The notes under the pieces are model-generated. The model was given only the letters and a program-made list of their open reading frames with translations, made no database searches and was not told where the DNA came from. From the NCBI RefSeq assembly GCF_000429605.1, contig NZ_AUCE01000017.1:123918-187917 (forward strand): 64,000 nucleotides of DNA, in the 5' to 3' direction. Of the stretch, positions 42,690 through 52,548 are shown one piece after another; within the stretch, counting starts at the first letter, position 1; every line of letters begins with the position of its first letter. A program made the translations under genes and the position numbers. The stretch is from Azonexus hydrophilus DSM 23864 (GTDB taxonomy: Bacteria; Pseudomonadota; Gammaproteobacteria; Burkholderiales; Rhodocyclaceae).

Positions 42690-43694
42690 TCAGTGCGTGA
42701 TGTGGCGCGCCAGGCGCAACAGGTTGCAGGTATAACCGTATTCGTTGTCGTACCAGGCGACGACCTTGACGAAGCTCGGATCGAGCGCGATGCCGGCACC
42801 GGCATCGAAGATCGACGGCTGCGGGCAGCCCCGGAAATCGGTCGACACGACAGCTGCGTCGGTATAGCCGAGCACGCCCTTGAGCGGCCCCTCGGCCGCC
42901 TCGCGCATGGCCGCGCAGATGTCGGCGTAGCTCGCCGCGCGATCCAGTTCGACGGTCAGGTCGACCACCGAGACATCCGAGGTCGGCACGCGGAAGGCCA
43001 TCCCGGTCAGCTTGCCGTTGAGCGCCGGAATCACCTTGCCGACCGCCTTGGCCGCCCCGGTCGACGACGGGATGATGTTTTCCAGGATGCCGCGACCGCC
43101 GCGCCAATCCTTGCCGGACGGGCCGTCGACCGTTTTCTGGGTGGCCGTCGCCGCGTGCACCGTGCTCATCAGCCCGCGCTTGATGCCGAAACGGTCGTTG
43201 AGCACCTTGGCCACCGGCGCCAGTCCGTTGGTCGTGCACGACGCTGCCGAGACGATGTCCTGGCCGGCGTAATCGGCGTGATTCACGCCGAACACAAACA
43301 TCGGCGTATCGTCCTTGGCCGGCGCCGACTGGACGACCTTGCGCGCCCCCGCGGCAACGTGCGCCTGGCAGCTTTCCCGGGTGAGGAAGAAGCCGGTCGC
43401 CTCGATCACCAGATCGACACCGAGCTCGCCCCACTTGAGGTCGGCCGGATTGCGCTCGGCGGTCAGGCGGATGCGCCGGCCGTCGACGATCAGGTCGCTG
43501 CCTTCGACAGCCACCTCACCGGCAAAACGCCCATGCACCGAGTCGTGCTTGAGCAGATAGGCGAGGTAGTCCGGATCGAGCAAGTCGTTGATGCCGACCA
43601 CCTCCAGCCCGGAAAACTCGGCCTCCTGGGCGATGGCGCGGAAGGCCATGCGTCCGATACGGCCGAAGCCGTTGATTGCCACCCGTATTGGCAT
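42690..43694 (-). CDS. gap: type I glyceraldehyde-3-phosphate dehydrogenase, copy 2
   Basis: The 334-residue protein is GapA-like: [26 protein letters not shown], the catalytic [49 protein letters not shown] and [15 protein letters not shown]. In the motif after the catalytic cysteine the usual CTTNC is CTTNG, which does not touch the nucleophile. The subfamily differs from the gap at 31040. It lies 9 bp before cbbA in the cbb cluster and reduces 1,3-bisphosphoglycerate in the Calvin cycle. Confidence 0.95.
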   Translation of the reverse strand: MPIRVAINGFGRIGRMAFRAIAQEAEFSGLEVVGINDLLDPDYLAYLLKHDSVHGRFAGEVAVEGSDLIVDGRRIRLTAERNPADLKWGELGVDLVIEATGFFLTRESCQAHVAAGARKVVQSAPAKDDTPMFVFGVNHADYAGQDIVSAASCTTNGLAPVAKVLNDRFGIKRGLMSTVHAATATQKTVDGPSGKDWRGGRGILENIIPSSTGAAKAVGKVIPALNGKLTGMAFRVPTSDVSVVDLTVELDRAASYADICAAMREAAEGPLKGVLGYTDAAVVSTDFRGCPQPSIFDAGAGIALDPSFVKVVAWYDNEYGYTCNLLRLARHITH

Positions 43695-43739
43695 GGGTTT
43701 GTCTCCTGATTTATGAAAATTCTGGTGTCGCTGGCGCGT

Positions 43740-45773
43740 TCAGAAATCGCCGTCGTTGCCGCTTTCACGGGCGATGGTTTCGACGACGACGCTGGCCAGG
43801 TGGCGGGCGGTCAGCCCGAAATGTTCGTAGAGCGCAGACGCCGGGGCGGAGGCGCCGAAGCGGTCGATGCCGACCACCTCGCCGACCAGGCCGACATACT
43901 TGCGCCAGGGGTCGGGATGCGCGGCCTCGATGGCGATGCGCACGACCTCCGGCGGCAGCACCGCGCGCTTCCAGGCGCTTTTCTGGCGGTCGAAGCGTTC
44001 GCAACAAGGCATGGAGACGACGCGCACGGCAACCCCGTGGGTGGCCAGTTCGCGCTGCGCTTCCAGGGCGATGCCGACTTCCGAGCCGGTGGCGATGATC
44101 ACCGCCTGCAAAGGACCGTCGGCGTCGCGCAGGACGTAGCCGCCGCGGGCAATCTCTTCGGCCCGACCGGGGCGGTCGCCGCATTGGTCGAGGTTCTGCC
44201 GCGACAGGAAGAGGGCGCTCGGCCCGTCGCGGCGCTCCAGCGACTCGGCCCAGGCCACTGCCGTTTCCAGTTCATCACACGGACGCCAGACATCGAGACC
44301 GGGAATCAGGCGCAGGCTGCCGACGTGCTCGACCGGCTGGTGCGTCGGCCCGTCCTCGCCGAGGCCGATGGAGTCGTGGGTCAGCACATGGACGACGCGC
44401 TGCTGCATCAGCGCGCTCATGCGAATGGCGTTGCGCGAATAGTCCGAGAACACGGCGAAGGTGCCGCCGTAGGGAATCAGCCCGCCGTGCAGGGCGACAC
44501 CGTTCATGATCGCCGCCATGCCGAATTCGCGCACGCCGTAAGAGATGTAGTTGGGTGTGCGCTCGCCGGCCGCATGCCAGGCAACGCTGCCTTTGCCGGC
44601 GGTCAGGTTGGAGCCGGTGAGGTCGGCCGAACCGCCGAGCAGTTCGGGAACGCGGTCGATCAGGAAATCGAGGCAGTTCTGCGACGACTTGCGGCTGGCG
44701 ATGCCGCCGGTCTTCGCTGCCGACTGGGCGAGCAGTTCGGCGCGGATTTCCGGCCAGCTCTCCGGCAGGCCACCGGCCTGGGTGCGCTCGAATTCGGCAG
44801 CCAGCTCGGGGTATTGCGCACGGTAAGCAGAGAATTCAACTTGCCATTGCGCTTCGGCCGCCGCACCGCTGGCACGGGCGTCCCAGGCGCTACGCAGCGC
44901 CGCCGGCACCTCGAACGGCGCATGCGGCCAGTTCAACGCGGCGCGGGTGGCGGCGTTCTCGGCCGCGCCCAGCGGCGCCCCATGCACGTCGTGGCTGCCG
45001 ACCTTGTTCGGCGAACCCCAGCCGATCTGGGTGCGGCAGACGATCAGGGTCGGCTTGCTGCGCGACTGCCTGGCTTCGGCAATGGCGGCGGCAACGGCGA
45101 TGGCGTCGTGGCCGTCGATCGGGCCGATGACATCCCAGCCGTAGGCGCGGAAACGGGCGCCGGTGTCGTCGCGGAACCAGCCTTCGACGTGGCCGTCGAT
45201 GGAAATCCCGTTATCGTCGTAGAAGGCGACCAGCTTGTTCAGCCCCCACACGCCGGCCAGCGCGCAGGCTTCGTGGCTGATCCCTTCCATCATGCAGCCG
45301 TCGCCGAGGAAGGCCCAGGTGCGGTGATCGACGATGGCGTGGCCGGGCCGGTTGTAGCGCTGGGCCAGCAGCTTTTCCGCCAGCGCCATGCCGACCGCGT
45401 TGCTGATGCCCTGACCAAGCGGCCCGGTGGTCGTCTCGACGCCCGGCGTGTGGCCGACTTCGGGATGGCCGGCGGTCTTGCTGCCAAACTGGCGGAAACG
45501 CTTGAGTTCGTCGAGCGGCAGGTCGTAGCCGGTCAGGTGCAATAGCGCGTAGATCAGCATCGAACCGTGGCCGTTCGACAGCACGAAGCGGTCGCGGTCG
45601 GCCCACTGCGGGTTGGCCGGGTTGTGGCGCAGGTGGTCGCGCCACAGGACTTCGGCGATGTCGGCCATGCCCATCGGGGCGCCGGGGTGGCCGGATTTGG
45701 CCTGCTCGACGGCGTCGATGGCCAGGAAGCGGACGGCGTTGGCCAGGTCGCGACGGAATGCGGTGGTGGTCAT
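43740..45773 (-). CDS. cbbT: transketolase, copy 2 (Calvin cycle)
   Basis: The start [16 protein letters not shown] at 45773 is chosen because GGAGAGA upstream makes a ribosome-binding site; an ATG four codons earlier overlaps that site. The 677-residue protein has [26 protein letters not shown], the thiamine-diphosphate motif [20 protein letters not shown], and [20 protein letters not shown] with [18 protein letters not shown]. It makes xylulose-5- and erythrose-4-phosphate in the Calvin cycle. Confidence 0.95.
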   Translation of the reverse strand: MTTTAFRRDLANAVRFLAIDAVEQAKSGHPGAPMGMADIAEVLWRDHLRHNPANPQWADRDRFVLSNGHGSMLIYALLHLTGYDLPLDELKRFRQFGSKTAGHPEVGHTPGVETTTGPLGQGISNAVGMALAEKLLAQRYNRPGHAIVDHRTWAFLGDGCMMEGISHEACALAGVWGLNKLVAFYDDNGISIDGHVEGWFRDDTGARFRAYGWDVIGPIDGHDAIAVAAAIAEARQSRSKPTLIVCRTQIGWGSPNKVGSHDVHGAPLGAAENAATRAALNWPHAPFEVPAALRSAWDARASGAAAEAQWQVEFSAYRAQYPELAAEFERTQAGGLPESWPEIRAELLAQSAAKTGGIASRKSSQNCLDFLIDRVPELLGGSADLTGSNLTAGKGSVAWHAAGERTPNYISYGVREFGMAAIMNGVALHGGLIPYGGTFAVFSDYSRNAIRMSALMQQRVVHVLTHDSIGLGEDGPTHQPVEHVGSLRLIPGLDVWRPCDELETAVAWAESLERRDGPSALFLSRQNLDQCGDRPGRAEEIARGGYVLRDADGPLQAVIIATGSEVGIALEAQRELATHGVAVRVVSMPCCERFDRQKSAWKRAVLPPEVVRIAIEAAHPDPWRKYVGLVGEVVGIDRFGASAPASALYEHFGLTARHLASVVVETIARESGNDGDF

Positions 45774-45804
45774 GTCTCTCTCCATCTCGGTAAATTTCCG
45801 TAGC

Positions 45805-46677
45805 TCAGGCGCGACGCTTCTGGTCCATCAGGCGCAGGACCATGGGCGTGAAGATCATCTGCATCGCCAGCCCCATTTTGCCGCCGGGCACGACCAGGGT
45901 GTTCGGGCGGGTCAGCATGCTGCCGTGCAGGATGTTGAGCAGGTACTGGAAATCGATGCCCTTGGGGTTGGCGAAGCGGATCACCACCATGCTCTCGTCG
46001 GCACTCGGGATGTCGCGGGCGATGAAGGGGTTGGAGGTATCGACGATGGGCACGCGCTGAAAATTGACGTGGGTGCGCGAGAACTGCGGGCACAGGTGGC
46101 TGACGTAGTCGGGCATGCGGCGCAGGATGGTGTCGGTCACCGCTTCCTGAGAGTAGCCGCGCAGCTTCTGGTCGCGGTGCAGCTTCTGGATCCACTCCAG
46201 GTTGATGATGGGCACGACGCCGACGCACAGGTCGACCTGGGCAGCGATGTCGATGCCGTCGCCGGCCCAGGCGCCGTGCAGGCCTTCGTAGAACATCAGG
46301 TCGGTGTCGCCGGTAATGTCCTGCCACGGCGTGAAGGTACCCGGTTCCTGGCCCCAGGGCTCGGCCTCGCCGGCATCGTGCAGGTACTTGCGCACCTTGC
46401 CGCTGCCGTCGCGCCCATAGCTGATGAACAGGTCCTGCAGTTCCTGCAGCAGGTTGGCCTCGGGACCGAAATGGCTGAAGTTGAGGTTGCCCTGCTCCTC
46501 CTGCGCCTTCATCTCGGCGCGCATGCTTTTACGGTCGTAGCGATGGAAGGAGTCGCCCTCGACGATCTGGGCGTTGAGCTTCTCGCGCCGGAAGATGTGC
46601 TGGAAACTCTGCATCACGGTACTGGTACCGGCGCCGGACGAGCCGGTGATGGCGATGATCGGGTGCTTGACGGACAT
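45805..46677 (-). CDS. cbbP: phosphoribulokinase
   Basis: The 290-residue protein is a class I bacterial phosphoribulokinase: the P-loop [31 protein letters not shown] with the catalytic aspartate, [12 protein letters not shown], and [15 protein letters not shown] at the end. It makes ribulose-1,5-bisphosphate, the RubisCO substrate, from ribulose-5-phosphate and ATP. Enzymes of this class are octamers activated by NADH. It lies between fbp and tkt of the cbb cluster. Confidence 0.96.
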   Translation of the reverse strand: MSVKHPIIAITGSSGAGTSTVMQSFQHIFRREKLNAQIVEGDSFHRYDRKSMRAEMKAQEEQGNLNFSHFGPEANLLQELQDLFISYGRDGSGKVRKYLHDAGEAEPWGQEPGTFTPWQDITGDTDLMFYEGLHGAWAGDGIDIAAQVDLCVGVVPIINLEWIQKLHRDQKLRGYSQEAVTDTILRRMPDYVSHLCPQFSRTHVNFQRVPIVDTSNPFIARDIPSADESMVVIRFANPKGIDFQYLLNILHGSMLTRPNTLVVPGGKMGLAMQMIFTPMVLRLMDQKRRA

Positions 46678-46716
46678 GGCGGATGACTCCCCGGGATATG
46701 GAATTCTTGGGCGGCG

Positions 46717-47778
46717 TCAGTCGCGGAACAGCGAGCGTTCGGCGAACAGCGGCGACGCAAAGGGGCGGTCGGCCCCGGTATCGTATTCGTGGTGATAGCG
46801 TTCGAGCCGCTCGACTTCCTCGCGTGAGCCGAGCATCACCGGCACGCGCTGGTGCAAGGCTTCCGGCGCCACGTCGAGGATGCGCCCGCGCCCGGTCGAG
46901 GCCGCGCCGCCAGCCTGCTCGATCAGCATGGCCATCGGGTTGGCTTCGTAAAGCAGGCGCAGGCGACCCGGCTTGGCCGGATCCTTGTTGTCCTTGGGGT
47001 ACATGAAGATGCCGCCGCGCATCAGGATGCGGTGCACCTCGGCGACCATGGACGCGATCCAGCGCATGTTGAAATCGGCCTCGCGGATGCCGGTCTTGCC
47101 AGCCTTGCACTCGCTGACGTAGCGCTGCACCGGCGGCTCCCAGAAACGTTCGTTCGACGTGTTGATGGCGAACTCGCGGGTAGCTTCCGGCACGCGGATA
47201 TCGGGATGGGTCAGGATGAAATTGCCGCTCTCGCGATGCAACGTAAACCCGTGCGTGCCGGTGCCGACGCTCAGCACCAGCATGGTCGATGGGCCGTAGA
47301 TGGCGTAACCGGCGGCGACCTGCCGCGCCCCCGGCTGCAGGAAATCGGCCGGCTCGGCGTCGCCGGCGGTCGGTCGCTGCAGAATCGAGAAAATGGTGCC
47401 GACCGAAACATTCACGTCGCTGTTCGACGAACCGTCGAGCGGATCGAAAATCAGCAGGTAGCGGCCACGCGGGTACTCGGCGGGAATCGCGTACGGCGCG
47501 TCCATCTCCTCGGAGGCCATGCCGGCCAGCTGGCCGCCCCATTCGCAATGGCGCAGGATGGCCTCGTTGGTCAGCACATCCAGCTTCTTCTGCACCTCGC
47601 CCTGGACATTGGTCGACTCCATCGAACCGGAAAAGCCGCTCAGTGCGCCCTTGCCGACCAGACCGGAAATGGTCTTGACCGCCGCCGCCACGTCGATGAG
47701 CAAGGCGCCCATCTCACTGTGCGCGCCGCGCGTCTGCTCGATGACGAACTTGGACAGGGTGGTGCGTCCGATATGCAT
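46717..47778 (-). CDS. cbbF: class I fructose-1,6-bisphosphatase, copy 2 (Calvin cycle)
   Basis: The start [18 protein letters not shown] at 47778 has a GGAG ribosome-binding site; an ATG five codons earlier overlaps it. The 353-residue protein has [19 protein letters not shown], the metal motif [20 protein letters not shown] and [15 protein letters not shown], with GGIFMYPKD. It may also act on sedoheptulose-1,7-bisphosphate, as no separate SBPase is seen. It is the first gene of the leftward cbb cluster, and its upstream region holds dyads suited to a LysR regulator. Confidence 0.95.
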   Translation of the reverse strand: MHIGRTTLSKFVIEQTRGAHSEMGALLIDVAAAVKTISGLVGKGALSGFSGSMESTNVQGEVQKKLDVLTNEAILRHCEWGGQLAGMASEEMDAPYAIPAEYPRGRYLLIFDPLDGSSNSDVNVSVGTIFSILQRPTAGDAEPADFLQPGARQVAAGYAIYGPSTMLVLSVGTGTHGFTLHRESGNFILTHPDIRVPEATREFAINTSNERFWEPPVQRYVSECKAGKTGIREADFNMRWIASMVAEVHRILMRGGIFMYPKDNKDPAKPGRLRLLYEANPMAMLIEQAGGAASTGRGRILDVAPEALHQRVPVMLGSREEVERLERYHHEYDTGADRPFASPLFAERSLFRD

Positions 47779-47793
47779 GGTGTCTCCAATCAT

Positions 47794-47956
47794 TGTTGTC
47801 TTACTGCATTGGGGACAAAGGTAAGTGACTTCTTAGTTAAGGCCTAGTCAGAATTTCTTAATAGGTAAATAAGTTATGGCTTATTAAACGCCACTGAACC
47901 CAGGCATCAGCAAGATTGACTGGCCCGAACGCGCGCGCGTGGCTATCGTCGCTGCC
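47794..47956. promoter_or_regulatory. divergent cbbF/cbbY control region with CbbR-like dyads
   Basis: This AT-rich 163-bp gap contains AATAAG-N6-CTTATT (47868-47885), nested in a larger TTAATA...TTATTAA inverted repeat (about 47858-47887). TTAGTTAAGGCCTAG lies nearby. LysR regulators such as CbbR bind AT-rich T-N11-A dyads in such divergent regions; assignment to CbbR is inference. Confidence 0.45.
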
Positions 47957-48667
47957 ATGAGCAAACTGCAAGCCCTGATTTTCGATGTCGATGGCACGCT
48001 CGCCGAAACCGAGCGCGACGGCCACCGCCCGGCCTTCAACGCCGCCTTCCGCGACTGCGGGCTGGCCTGGCACTGGGATGAACAGCGCTACGGCGAACTG
48101 CTCGCCATCACCGGCGGCAAGGAACGCATCCGCCACTACGCCGCGCAGTACGACTCGGCCATCGCCGCCAGCCCCGACTTCGACGCGCTGGTCGGCCAAC
48201 TCCACAAGATCAAGACCGCCCACTACCTGCGTCGGGTCGACCAGGGCCAACTCCCGCTACGCCCCGGCGTCGCCCGACTGATCAGCGAAGCCCGGCAAGC
48301 CGGCATCCGCCTGGCCATCGCCACCACCACCACACCCGAAAACGTCGACGCCCTGCTCCGCGCCAACCTCGGGCCCGACGCCCCCAGCTGGTTCGAAGTC
48401 ATCGGCGCCGGCGACATCGTCCCGGCCAAAAAACCGGCCCCGGACATCTACCAATGGGTCCTCAACCGCCTCGCCCTACCGGCAACCGCCTGCCTGGCCA
48501 TCGAAGATTCGGAAATGGGCCTGAAATCCGCGTTGACCGCAGGATTGCGCTGCGTGGTCACGATCAGCGAATACACCCGCGGACAGGATTTTCGCGGGGC
48601 ATGGAGGGTGCTGGCGGGGTTGGCGGGGTGTTCGTTGGGGGGGTTAGAAGAGGTTGTTTTGCGCTAG
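47957..48667 (+). CDS. cbbY: CbbY-type HAD phosphatase
   Basis: The start MSKLQALIFDVDGTLAETERDGHRPAFN gives 236 residues; a GTG-free upstream ATG at 47939 is less likely. HAD motifs are FDVDGTLAE, AIATTTTPENVDALL and KKPAPDIYQWVL with AIEDSEMGLKSAL. CbbY dephosphorylates xylulose-1,5-bisphosphate, a RubisCO inhibitor, which fits its place divergent to the cbb cluster. The last 20 codons are strikingly G-rich (LAGLAGCSLGGLEEVVLR), and its stop overlaps the convergent lipoprotein gene by four bases, at the edge of the cassette-like region. Confidence 0.92.
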   Translation: MSKLQALIFDVDGTLAETERDGHRPAFNAAFRDCGLAWHWDEQRYGELLAITGGKERIRHYAAQYDSAIAASPDFDALVGQLHKIKTAHYLRRVDQGQLPLRPGVARLISEARQAGIRLAIATTTTPENVDALLRANLGPDAPSWFEVIGAGDIVPAKKPAPDIYQWVLNRLALPATACLAIEDSEMGLKSALTAGLRCVVTISEYTRGQDFRGAWRVLAGLAGCSLGGLEEVVLR

Positions 48668-49119
48668 TTTGTAACTTGGAACTCAACCTGCCGAATCTGT
48701 TTGCCATTGATGAGAAGTGCGGCTTTGTATTTTCCAAGCGGGTCCGATTCGGAGATGGACCAGTTGTGAAAGAGAAACGGCGAACCGGGTTTGGAAAAAT
48801 TTTTCGTAACCGTTGCAGTTCTTCCTCCGTCGGTCACTTGAACCTCTGAAGCGGTTGGTGGCGCCTCCCATACGGTACCAGGAGGGCCTTCAACGATTTC
48901 CTGAACGGAGATTTGTTGGGGCGGGTTCTTCATAGAAAAAGCCCACCCGAACTGAACGTCCTGCCCCTTGGAAAAGGTAGTTGTTGCTCGAAAGGTTACG
49001 GTGCCGCTCCCAACACCCGAGAATGATCCGAATTGGACGTCAGTCACACCAACGTCGCTTGAGCAGGCGGAAATGGAAATTGCAATTGAGGCGCAGAGGA
49101 AGAGTTGGAGAACGCGCAT
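48664..49119 (-). CDS. putative lipoprotein in cassette region
   Basis: The start MRVLQLFLCASIAISISACSSD at 49119 supplies a short signal peptide with a lipobox (ISAC), so the 151-residue product is probably a lipoprotein. The mature part is beta-rich (VQFGSFSGVGSGTVTFRATTTFSKGQDVQFGWAF) with a C-terminal GKYKAALLINGKQIRQVEFQV, resembling small Ig-like extracellular domains. Base composition is more AT-rich than the neighbouring cbb genes. An attC-like site begins 9 bp upstream of its start. Function unknown. Confidence 0.65.
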   Translation of the reverse strand: MRVLQLFLCASIAISISACSSDVGVTDVQFGSFSGVGSGTVTFRATTTFSKGQDVQFGWAFSMKNPPQQISVQEIVEGPPGTVWEAPPTASEVQVTDGGRTATVTKNFSKPGSPFLFHNWSISESDPLGKYKAALLINGKQIRQVEFQVTN

Positions 49120-49127
49120 ATCTGGAG

Positions 49128-49192
49128 GGCTAACGCGAAAGCGAGCGGCCTGCGCCACTTTTCGCGTAGGTACGCTCTGTAGCATTAGAGCC
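49128..49192 (-). repeat. attC-like integron recombination site 1
   Basis: On the minus strand the site runs from GGCTCTAATG to GCGTTAGCC. Between them is the imperfect palindrome GAGCGTACCTACGC...GCGCAGGCCGCTC, the folded-hairpin layout of attC sites. The stop codon of the gene at 49185-49772 lies inside it, as usual for integron cassettes. Confidence 0.65.
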
Positions 49193-49772
49193 AAGACGCA
49201 CCATTGCTCTTCGCCCGATACTGTTTGAGTAGATCTTCATTTCCGGATGCGACTTCAAGCATCATTTGAAGCATAAGAACCGGGCCAGGAACAATCCCTT
49301 TTTCATCAATTTCTTTTCCATCGAAGTCAGGGTTGACCGGAATCTCGACGTTCACCACCCACCAGACCTCAATTTTCTTAAGCAGAGAAACCAGTTCCTC
49401 GAATCTCTCAATGTGATCGGACTCTTTGCTGGCGGTAACGATGGCTAGAAGTTCATGGGCTAGAAGATTTCTGGTCTTCCTAATCCGCTCGAATACCTCA
49501 CAGTCGCTCTCTTCTACGACCCCATTCTCTCGAAGCCAGTCAAGTGAGGCGTAAAGGATGCTCTTATTGCGAGCCGCCACAGTCTTCTCGTATTTTTCGT
49601 CAACGATCTCTCCGTTTTCGTCGAAGCCGACCATGTAGAAAGAGCGGATTCGACCAACAATCGATTCCTTTAGAAGATCGTAGGCTGCGATATACAGCGA
49701 CGCCGAAACCAATTTCTCCTGCATTACAGCAGGAGTCAGAAGCATCTCCCATTTCTCGCTAGGCGAAGACAT
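49185..49772 (-). CDS. hypothetical cassette protein (195 aa)
   Basis: The start MSSPSEKWEMLLTPAVMQEKLV at 49772 yields about 195 residues with no signal peptide. The sequence is helical and charged (SASLYIAAYDLLKESIVGRIRSFYM, VFERIRKTRNLLAHELLAIVTASKESDHIERFEEL), with RKTRNLLAHE resembling the conserved motif of HEPN-like or abortive-infection-type helical domains. That resemblance is weak and should be treated as a hint. Its stop lies in an attC-like site, so it is probably a mobile cassette gene. Confidence 0.6.
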   Translation of the reverse strand: MSSPSEKWEMLLTPAVMQEKLVSASLYIAAYDLLKESIVGRIRSFYMVGFDENGEIVDEKYEKTVAARNKSILYASLDWLRENGVVEESDCEVFERIRKTRNLLAHELLAIVTASKESDHIERFEELVSLLKKIEVWWVVNVEIPVNPDFDGKEIDEKGIVPGPVLMLQMMLEVASGNEDLLKQYRAKSNGASWL

Positions 49773-49829
49773 TCTGGACTCTAGCGCAGAAGCAAGGAGC
49801 AACAGGCAGGCACCGCCTGCGGGATTAAA

Positions 49830-50404
49830 TCATTCCAATGGCACATGTAGAAATACCTCTTGAACCCACGATTCCTGACGGAGCCTCGTAAGCACTTCAG
49901 GAGTGCAATGAACCAAGTAGGCATCGTTTAGCTGCAAATGACATTCAGCTTTTGCATTTTTAAATATGACGTAAACAGAGGAATCTCCGCCTCGGATTGG
50001 CGTAAGAAAGCCCTTCAGTTTATGTACGTAGGAAGATTCAGTATCCTTTAACCAAATCGCCAGGCGGCTGCGTTCCTTGATTAGTGATTGATTGACTCGC
50101 AAACAGACCTGAAAAACTGTGCGCACTGCCAGTTTTAAGGGGAGCTGAAAGAACTCGCGACGACGATGCACTCTATATTGCTCAAGCTCTCTGTGAATTA
50201 GCCGTTCGGCAAGAGCGCAATCAGCAACGGCCTCTTCATAAAGGACTTCAAACTGATATGGAACCCCGACGGGGACGACAACTGGCTAGCTCTTATTTCG
50301 CTAGAGCCAGATGTGCGACCAATTTTTACAAGCGCATCTTGATGAAGCGGATTCCTGAGGATGTAAACCCGGCCAGGATTGATCGGCACATTTGCAAACT
50401 GCAT
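49830..50404 (-). pseudogene. GIY-YIG (T5orf172-like) nuclease gene with a frameshift
   Basis: The upstream frame from ATG 50404 reads MQFANVPINPGRVYILRNPLHQDALVKIGRTS...ASQLSSPSG, the start of a GIY-YIG/T5orf172 domain. It then diverges to a short nonsense tail ending at 50198. Adding one G in the GGGG run opposite 50264-50267 restores VPYQFEVLYEEAVADCALAERLIHREL and runs into the downstream frame (HRRREFFQLPLKLAVRTVFQ) to the stop at 49830. The intact protein would be about 190 residues. Real mutation, phase variation or assembly error cannot be told apart here. Confidence 0.75.
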
Positions 50405-50433
50405 GAATTATTCCAAGCACCTAGTGGTTGAGT

Positions 50434-51288
50434 TCATGGAATGTCAAAGATGATTTGCTGCATTTCGTCTGGGTTGAATATTTTTTCGGCTTCCTTGTCA
50501 GCAACCCATGCGCCAAAAAAATCTTCAACGTGCCCCTCCTTCATGAAGTGCTGCATGTTTACAGGATGTGGCTGTTTGCGCGCGAGGTATCCAAGACGAT
50601 AGGCATCTTCTCTATCTCCGAAGTAATGCCCATCAATTTCGACACTGGCGATCCGCTTTGTGTACTCGGGCAGGATACGAAAGTGAGCGCGATCAGCGTA
50701 CTTGAGCAGCGAGGATTCCAATAGCTCAGAATTGAATTGGGCAACTTCTGCCAGAAGCATACAGAGCGAAAGGAATTGATTCTTCTCGGACACCTGATCA
50801 TCACCCGATGACGGGGCACGATACGAAATTAGTTCACGCTCTGCCTTCAACTCACGTATTTCCTTTTCGGCGGAATCAGCAACGGCTTTGTCGAAACGAC
50901 GTAAGTGTTCAAGAGCCCCATCGATTGCCTTGCCGTGAGGAATTTGGATCAACTGACCGTCCTTCCATTCATGTTCAGGAAGTGTGTAACAGACAGCGCG
51001 CAATAGAGAGAGGACAGAGTAGTAACGTAAATACGGTACAACAACTCGCAAATTGCGATCGTCTGCGAAATGCGCAGCATTGACGTGCAATGTTGATGAC
51101 ATTACAAGCTTCGCAGCCATAAAAAGGCGGCAAGTCCATTCGGAATTTAGTTCCGGACTCCACGCCTTGGTGAGCGCTGAGTAACGTTTGAGAAGACTTG
51201 CCGACACCTTTTCACATGACACCTCCGAAAATACGGCATCAAGTTCTCGATAATCGTAGTACCAATCACGTCCAGCAAGAGTCGGCAT
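50434..51288 (-). CDS. hypothetical protein (284 aa), cassette region
   Basis: The 284-residue protein starts MPTLAGRDWYYDYRELDAVF and has no signal peptide or obvious membrane span. It is aromatic and helical (WTCRLFMAAKLVMSSTLHVNAAHF, LRVVVPYLRYYSVLSLLRAVCYTLPEHEW) with an acidic C-terminal AWVADKEAEKIFNPDEMQQIIFD. No family recognised. It follows attC-like site 2 and is AT-richer than the chromosomal backbone. Confidence 0.6.
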   Translation of the reverse strand: MPTLAGRDWYYDYRELDAVFSEVSCEKVSASLLKRYSALTKAWSPELNSEWTCRLFMAAKLVMSSTLHVNAAHFADDRNLRVVVPYLRYYSVLSLLRAVCYTLPEHEWKDGQLIQIPHGKAIDGALEHLRRFDKAVADSAEKEIRELKAERELISYRAPSSGDDQVSEKNQFLSLCMLLAEVAQFNSELLESSLLKYADRAHFRILPEYTKRIASVEIDGHYFGDREDAYRLGYLARKQPHPVNMQHFMKEGHVEDFFGAWVADKEAEKIFNPDEMQQIIFDIP

Positions 51289-51308
51289 GTTGATTGACAG
51301 AGGGTGAG

Positions 51309-51375
51309 GTTGAACGTTTGAATTGAGCGGCCTGCGCGGCTTTTTGCGCAGGTCCGCTCGAATGATGGGTTGGGC
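51309..51375 (-). repeat. attC-like integron recombination site 2
   Basis: On the minus strand it starts GCCCAAC, matching RYYYAAC exactly. It continues with the palindrome arms GAGCGGACCTGCGC and GCGCAGGCCGCTC around AAAAAGCC, and ends CAATTCAAACGTT. Its arms match those of site 1 closely, and it lies just after the gene at 51392-51895. Confidence 0.75.
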
Positions 51376-51391
51376 GTCGCATAGGCCTCCG

Positions 51392-51895
51392 TCAGGAAAT
51401 CCCCATTTTCTTTAGCTCGCTATATGCACCCTTTGCGCAAGTTCGCCAAATCTCAAATGCCTTTTCGTGCTGTCCCTGAGTCACCATTTCTTCAAACACT
51501 CGTGCCACATGAAAAATGATGCCCATTTCCTTAAAAATAATGGGGGTCTGTTCCATTCCTGTTCCTGGGATTGAGGAGCGAATCATTTGAACAATGTTGA
51601 ATATTCCGCTATCGGTCATGATGGTATTTGCAACCTTGTCAGCGGCAATCTCATCTTTCGTTTTTCTCAATAGCCGCCACCTTCCGACGCCCGCTGCAAG
51701 ATATAGAGTTCTATATGCGCCAAGGAGGAGGTCGTTGCATTCCTCTGGTGATGCCTGCCCTTCAAGAACTAGCCTATGCATGTATGCTAGCGTTTCAAGA
51801 ATTGTGAGCTCGGTGAAAATTGCATGGGTTTCGACATGCGCCTCTACCATGCACTCGTCAACTGACTTCTTTTTCCTGAACAGTCCAAACATCAT
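51392..51895 (-). CDS. hypothetical cassette protein (167 aa)
   Basis: The 167-residue protein starts MMFGLFRKKKSVDECMVEAHVET, with a short basic patch then helical sequence (IFTELTILETLAYMHRLVLEGQASPEECNDLLLGAYRTLYLAAGV). No membrane span or catalytic motif is evident. Its ATG overlaps the stop of the gene at 51892-52158 as ATGA, and an attC-like site follows its stop, so the two genes may form one two-gene cassette. No family recognised. Confidence 0.6.
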   Translation of the reverse strand: MMFGLFRKKKSVDECMVEAHVETHAIFTELTILETLAYMHRLVLEGQASPEECNDLLLGAYRTLYLAAGVGRWRLLRKTKDEIAADKVANTIMTDSGIFNIVQMIRSSIPGTGMEQTPIIFKEMGIIFHVARVFEEMVTQGQHEKAFEIWRTCAKGAYSELKKMGIS

Positions 51896-52158
51896 TTGGC
51901 TACCATCTGCAAATCCGACTTCAATATCAGCAACTGATTTTCTTCGAGGCCAGCAGCGTAGTTGTCAATCAATGAACTAAGTATTTTCTGTGGAGGATTG
52001 TCCTCAATGGCGGCATCCGTGATCAGTATTCTCAGGCGTGGTTTAAGGAAATAAAGCATTTCCCCCGGAGGATTTCGCGATCGACTCCAATCAAATTCGA
52101 TGGGAATGGAAATCAGCCAGTTCTCAATTTCCTTTTTGACTTCAATATTGGCGTTCAT
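51892..52158 (-). CDS. small hypothetical protein (88 aa), coupled to next gene
   Basis: The 88-residue protein (MNANIEVKKEIENWLISIPIEFDWSRSRNPPGEMLYFLKP) has a clear GGAG ribosome-binding site and ends in an ATGA overlap with the next gene. The C-terminal half is helical (SSLIDNYAAGLEENQLLILKSDLQMVAK). Function unknown. Confidence 0.6.
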   Translation of the reverse strand: MNANIEVKKEIENWLISIPIEFDWSRSRNPPGEMLYFLKPRLRILITDAAIEDNPPQKILSSLIDNYAAGLEENQLLILKSDLQMVAK

Positions 52159-52548
52159 GTTTTCTCCTGGAGGCTGGCTCTATTCGGCGATCGACGCCCA
52201 ACCAGAAATCGACGACAAAGTTGTCCAATATTCCAGAATACAGGACAGCCAGAAACGGCCATACCGGACGGAATCGCAGACTTTCGCGCTGATATGCACC
52301 TGATTACACCCCAAGGAAACCGGACAGGCACAACCTTACCCGCCCATCATTTCCGGCGCAACTGAATATCTAATCTGACTCGCAGGACCACGACCAATAC
52401 TTCTGTCAGCTCGCCCCACCGACTCGCCTCTTTTGCCCGAAAGTCGCCACCGCTCCCCTCCCTGCGGTACGATGCGCCAATACAAAACCCGAACCCGCGC
52501 ACCTGTTTCGCCATGCTTTTCCGGCACTTCCCGGCCAGGTGAGGCATC
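52159..52548. other. 390-bp stretch without a supported gene
   Basis: The gap separates the cassette region from the PAS-GGDEF gene. Short frames on both strands lack ribosome-binding sites or family resemblance. No third palindromic attC could be recognised; a GCCCAAC-like string at about 52188 is in the wrong orientation and has no paired arms. Confidence 0.5.

Noticed and set aside
41874..45545. Two plus-strand frames of about 610 codons opposite fba/gap and transketolase of the cbb cluster
   Set aside because: Same antisense effect; the minus-strand genes are unmistakable.
52186..52196. Third attC or attI site near GCCCAAC at the right edge of the cassette region
   Set aside because: Orientation is opposite to the two good sites and no palindromic arms follow.
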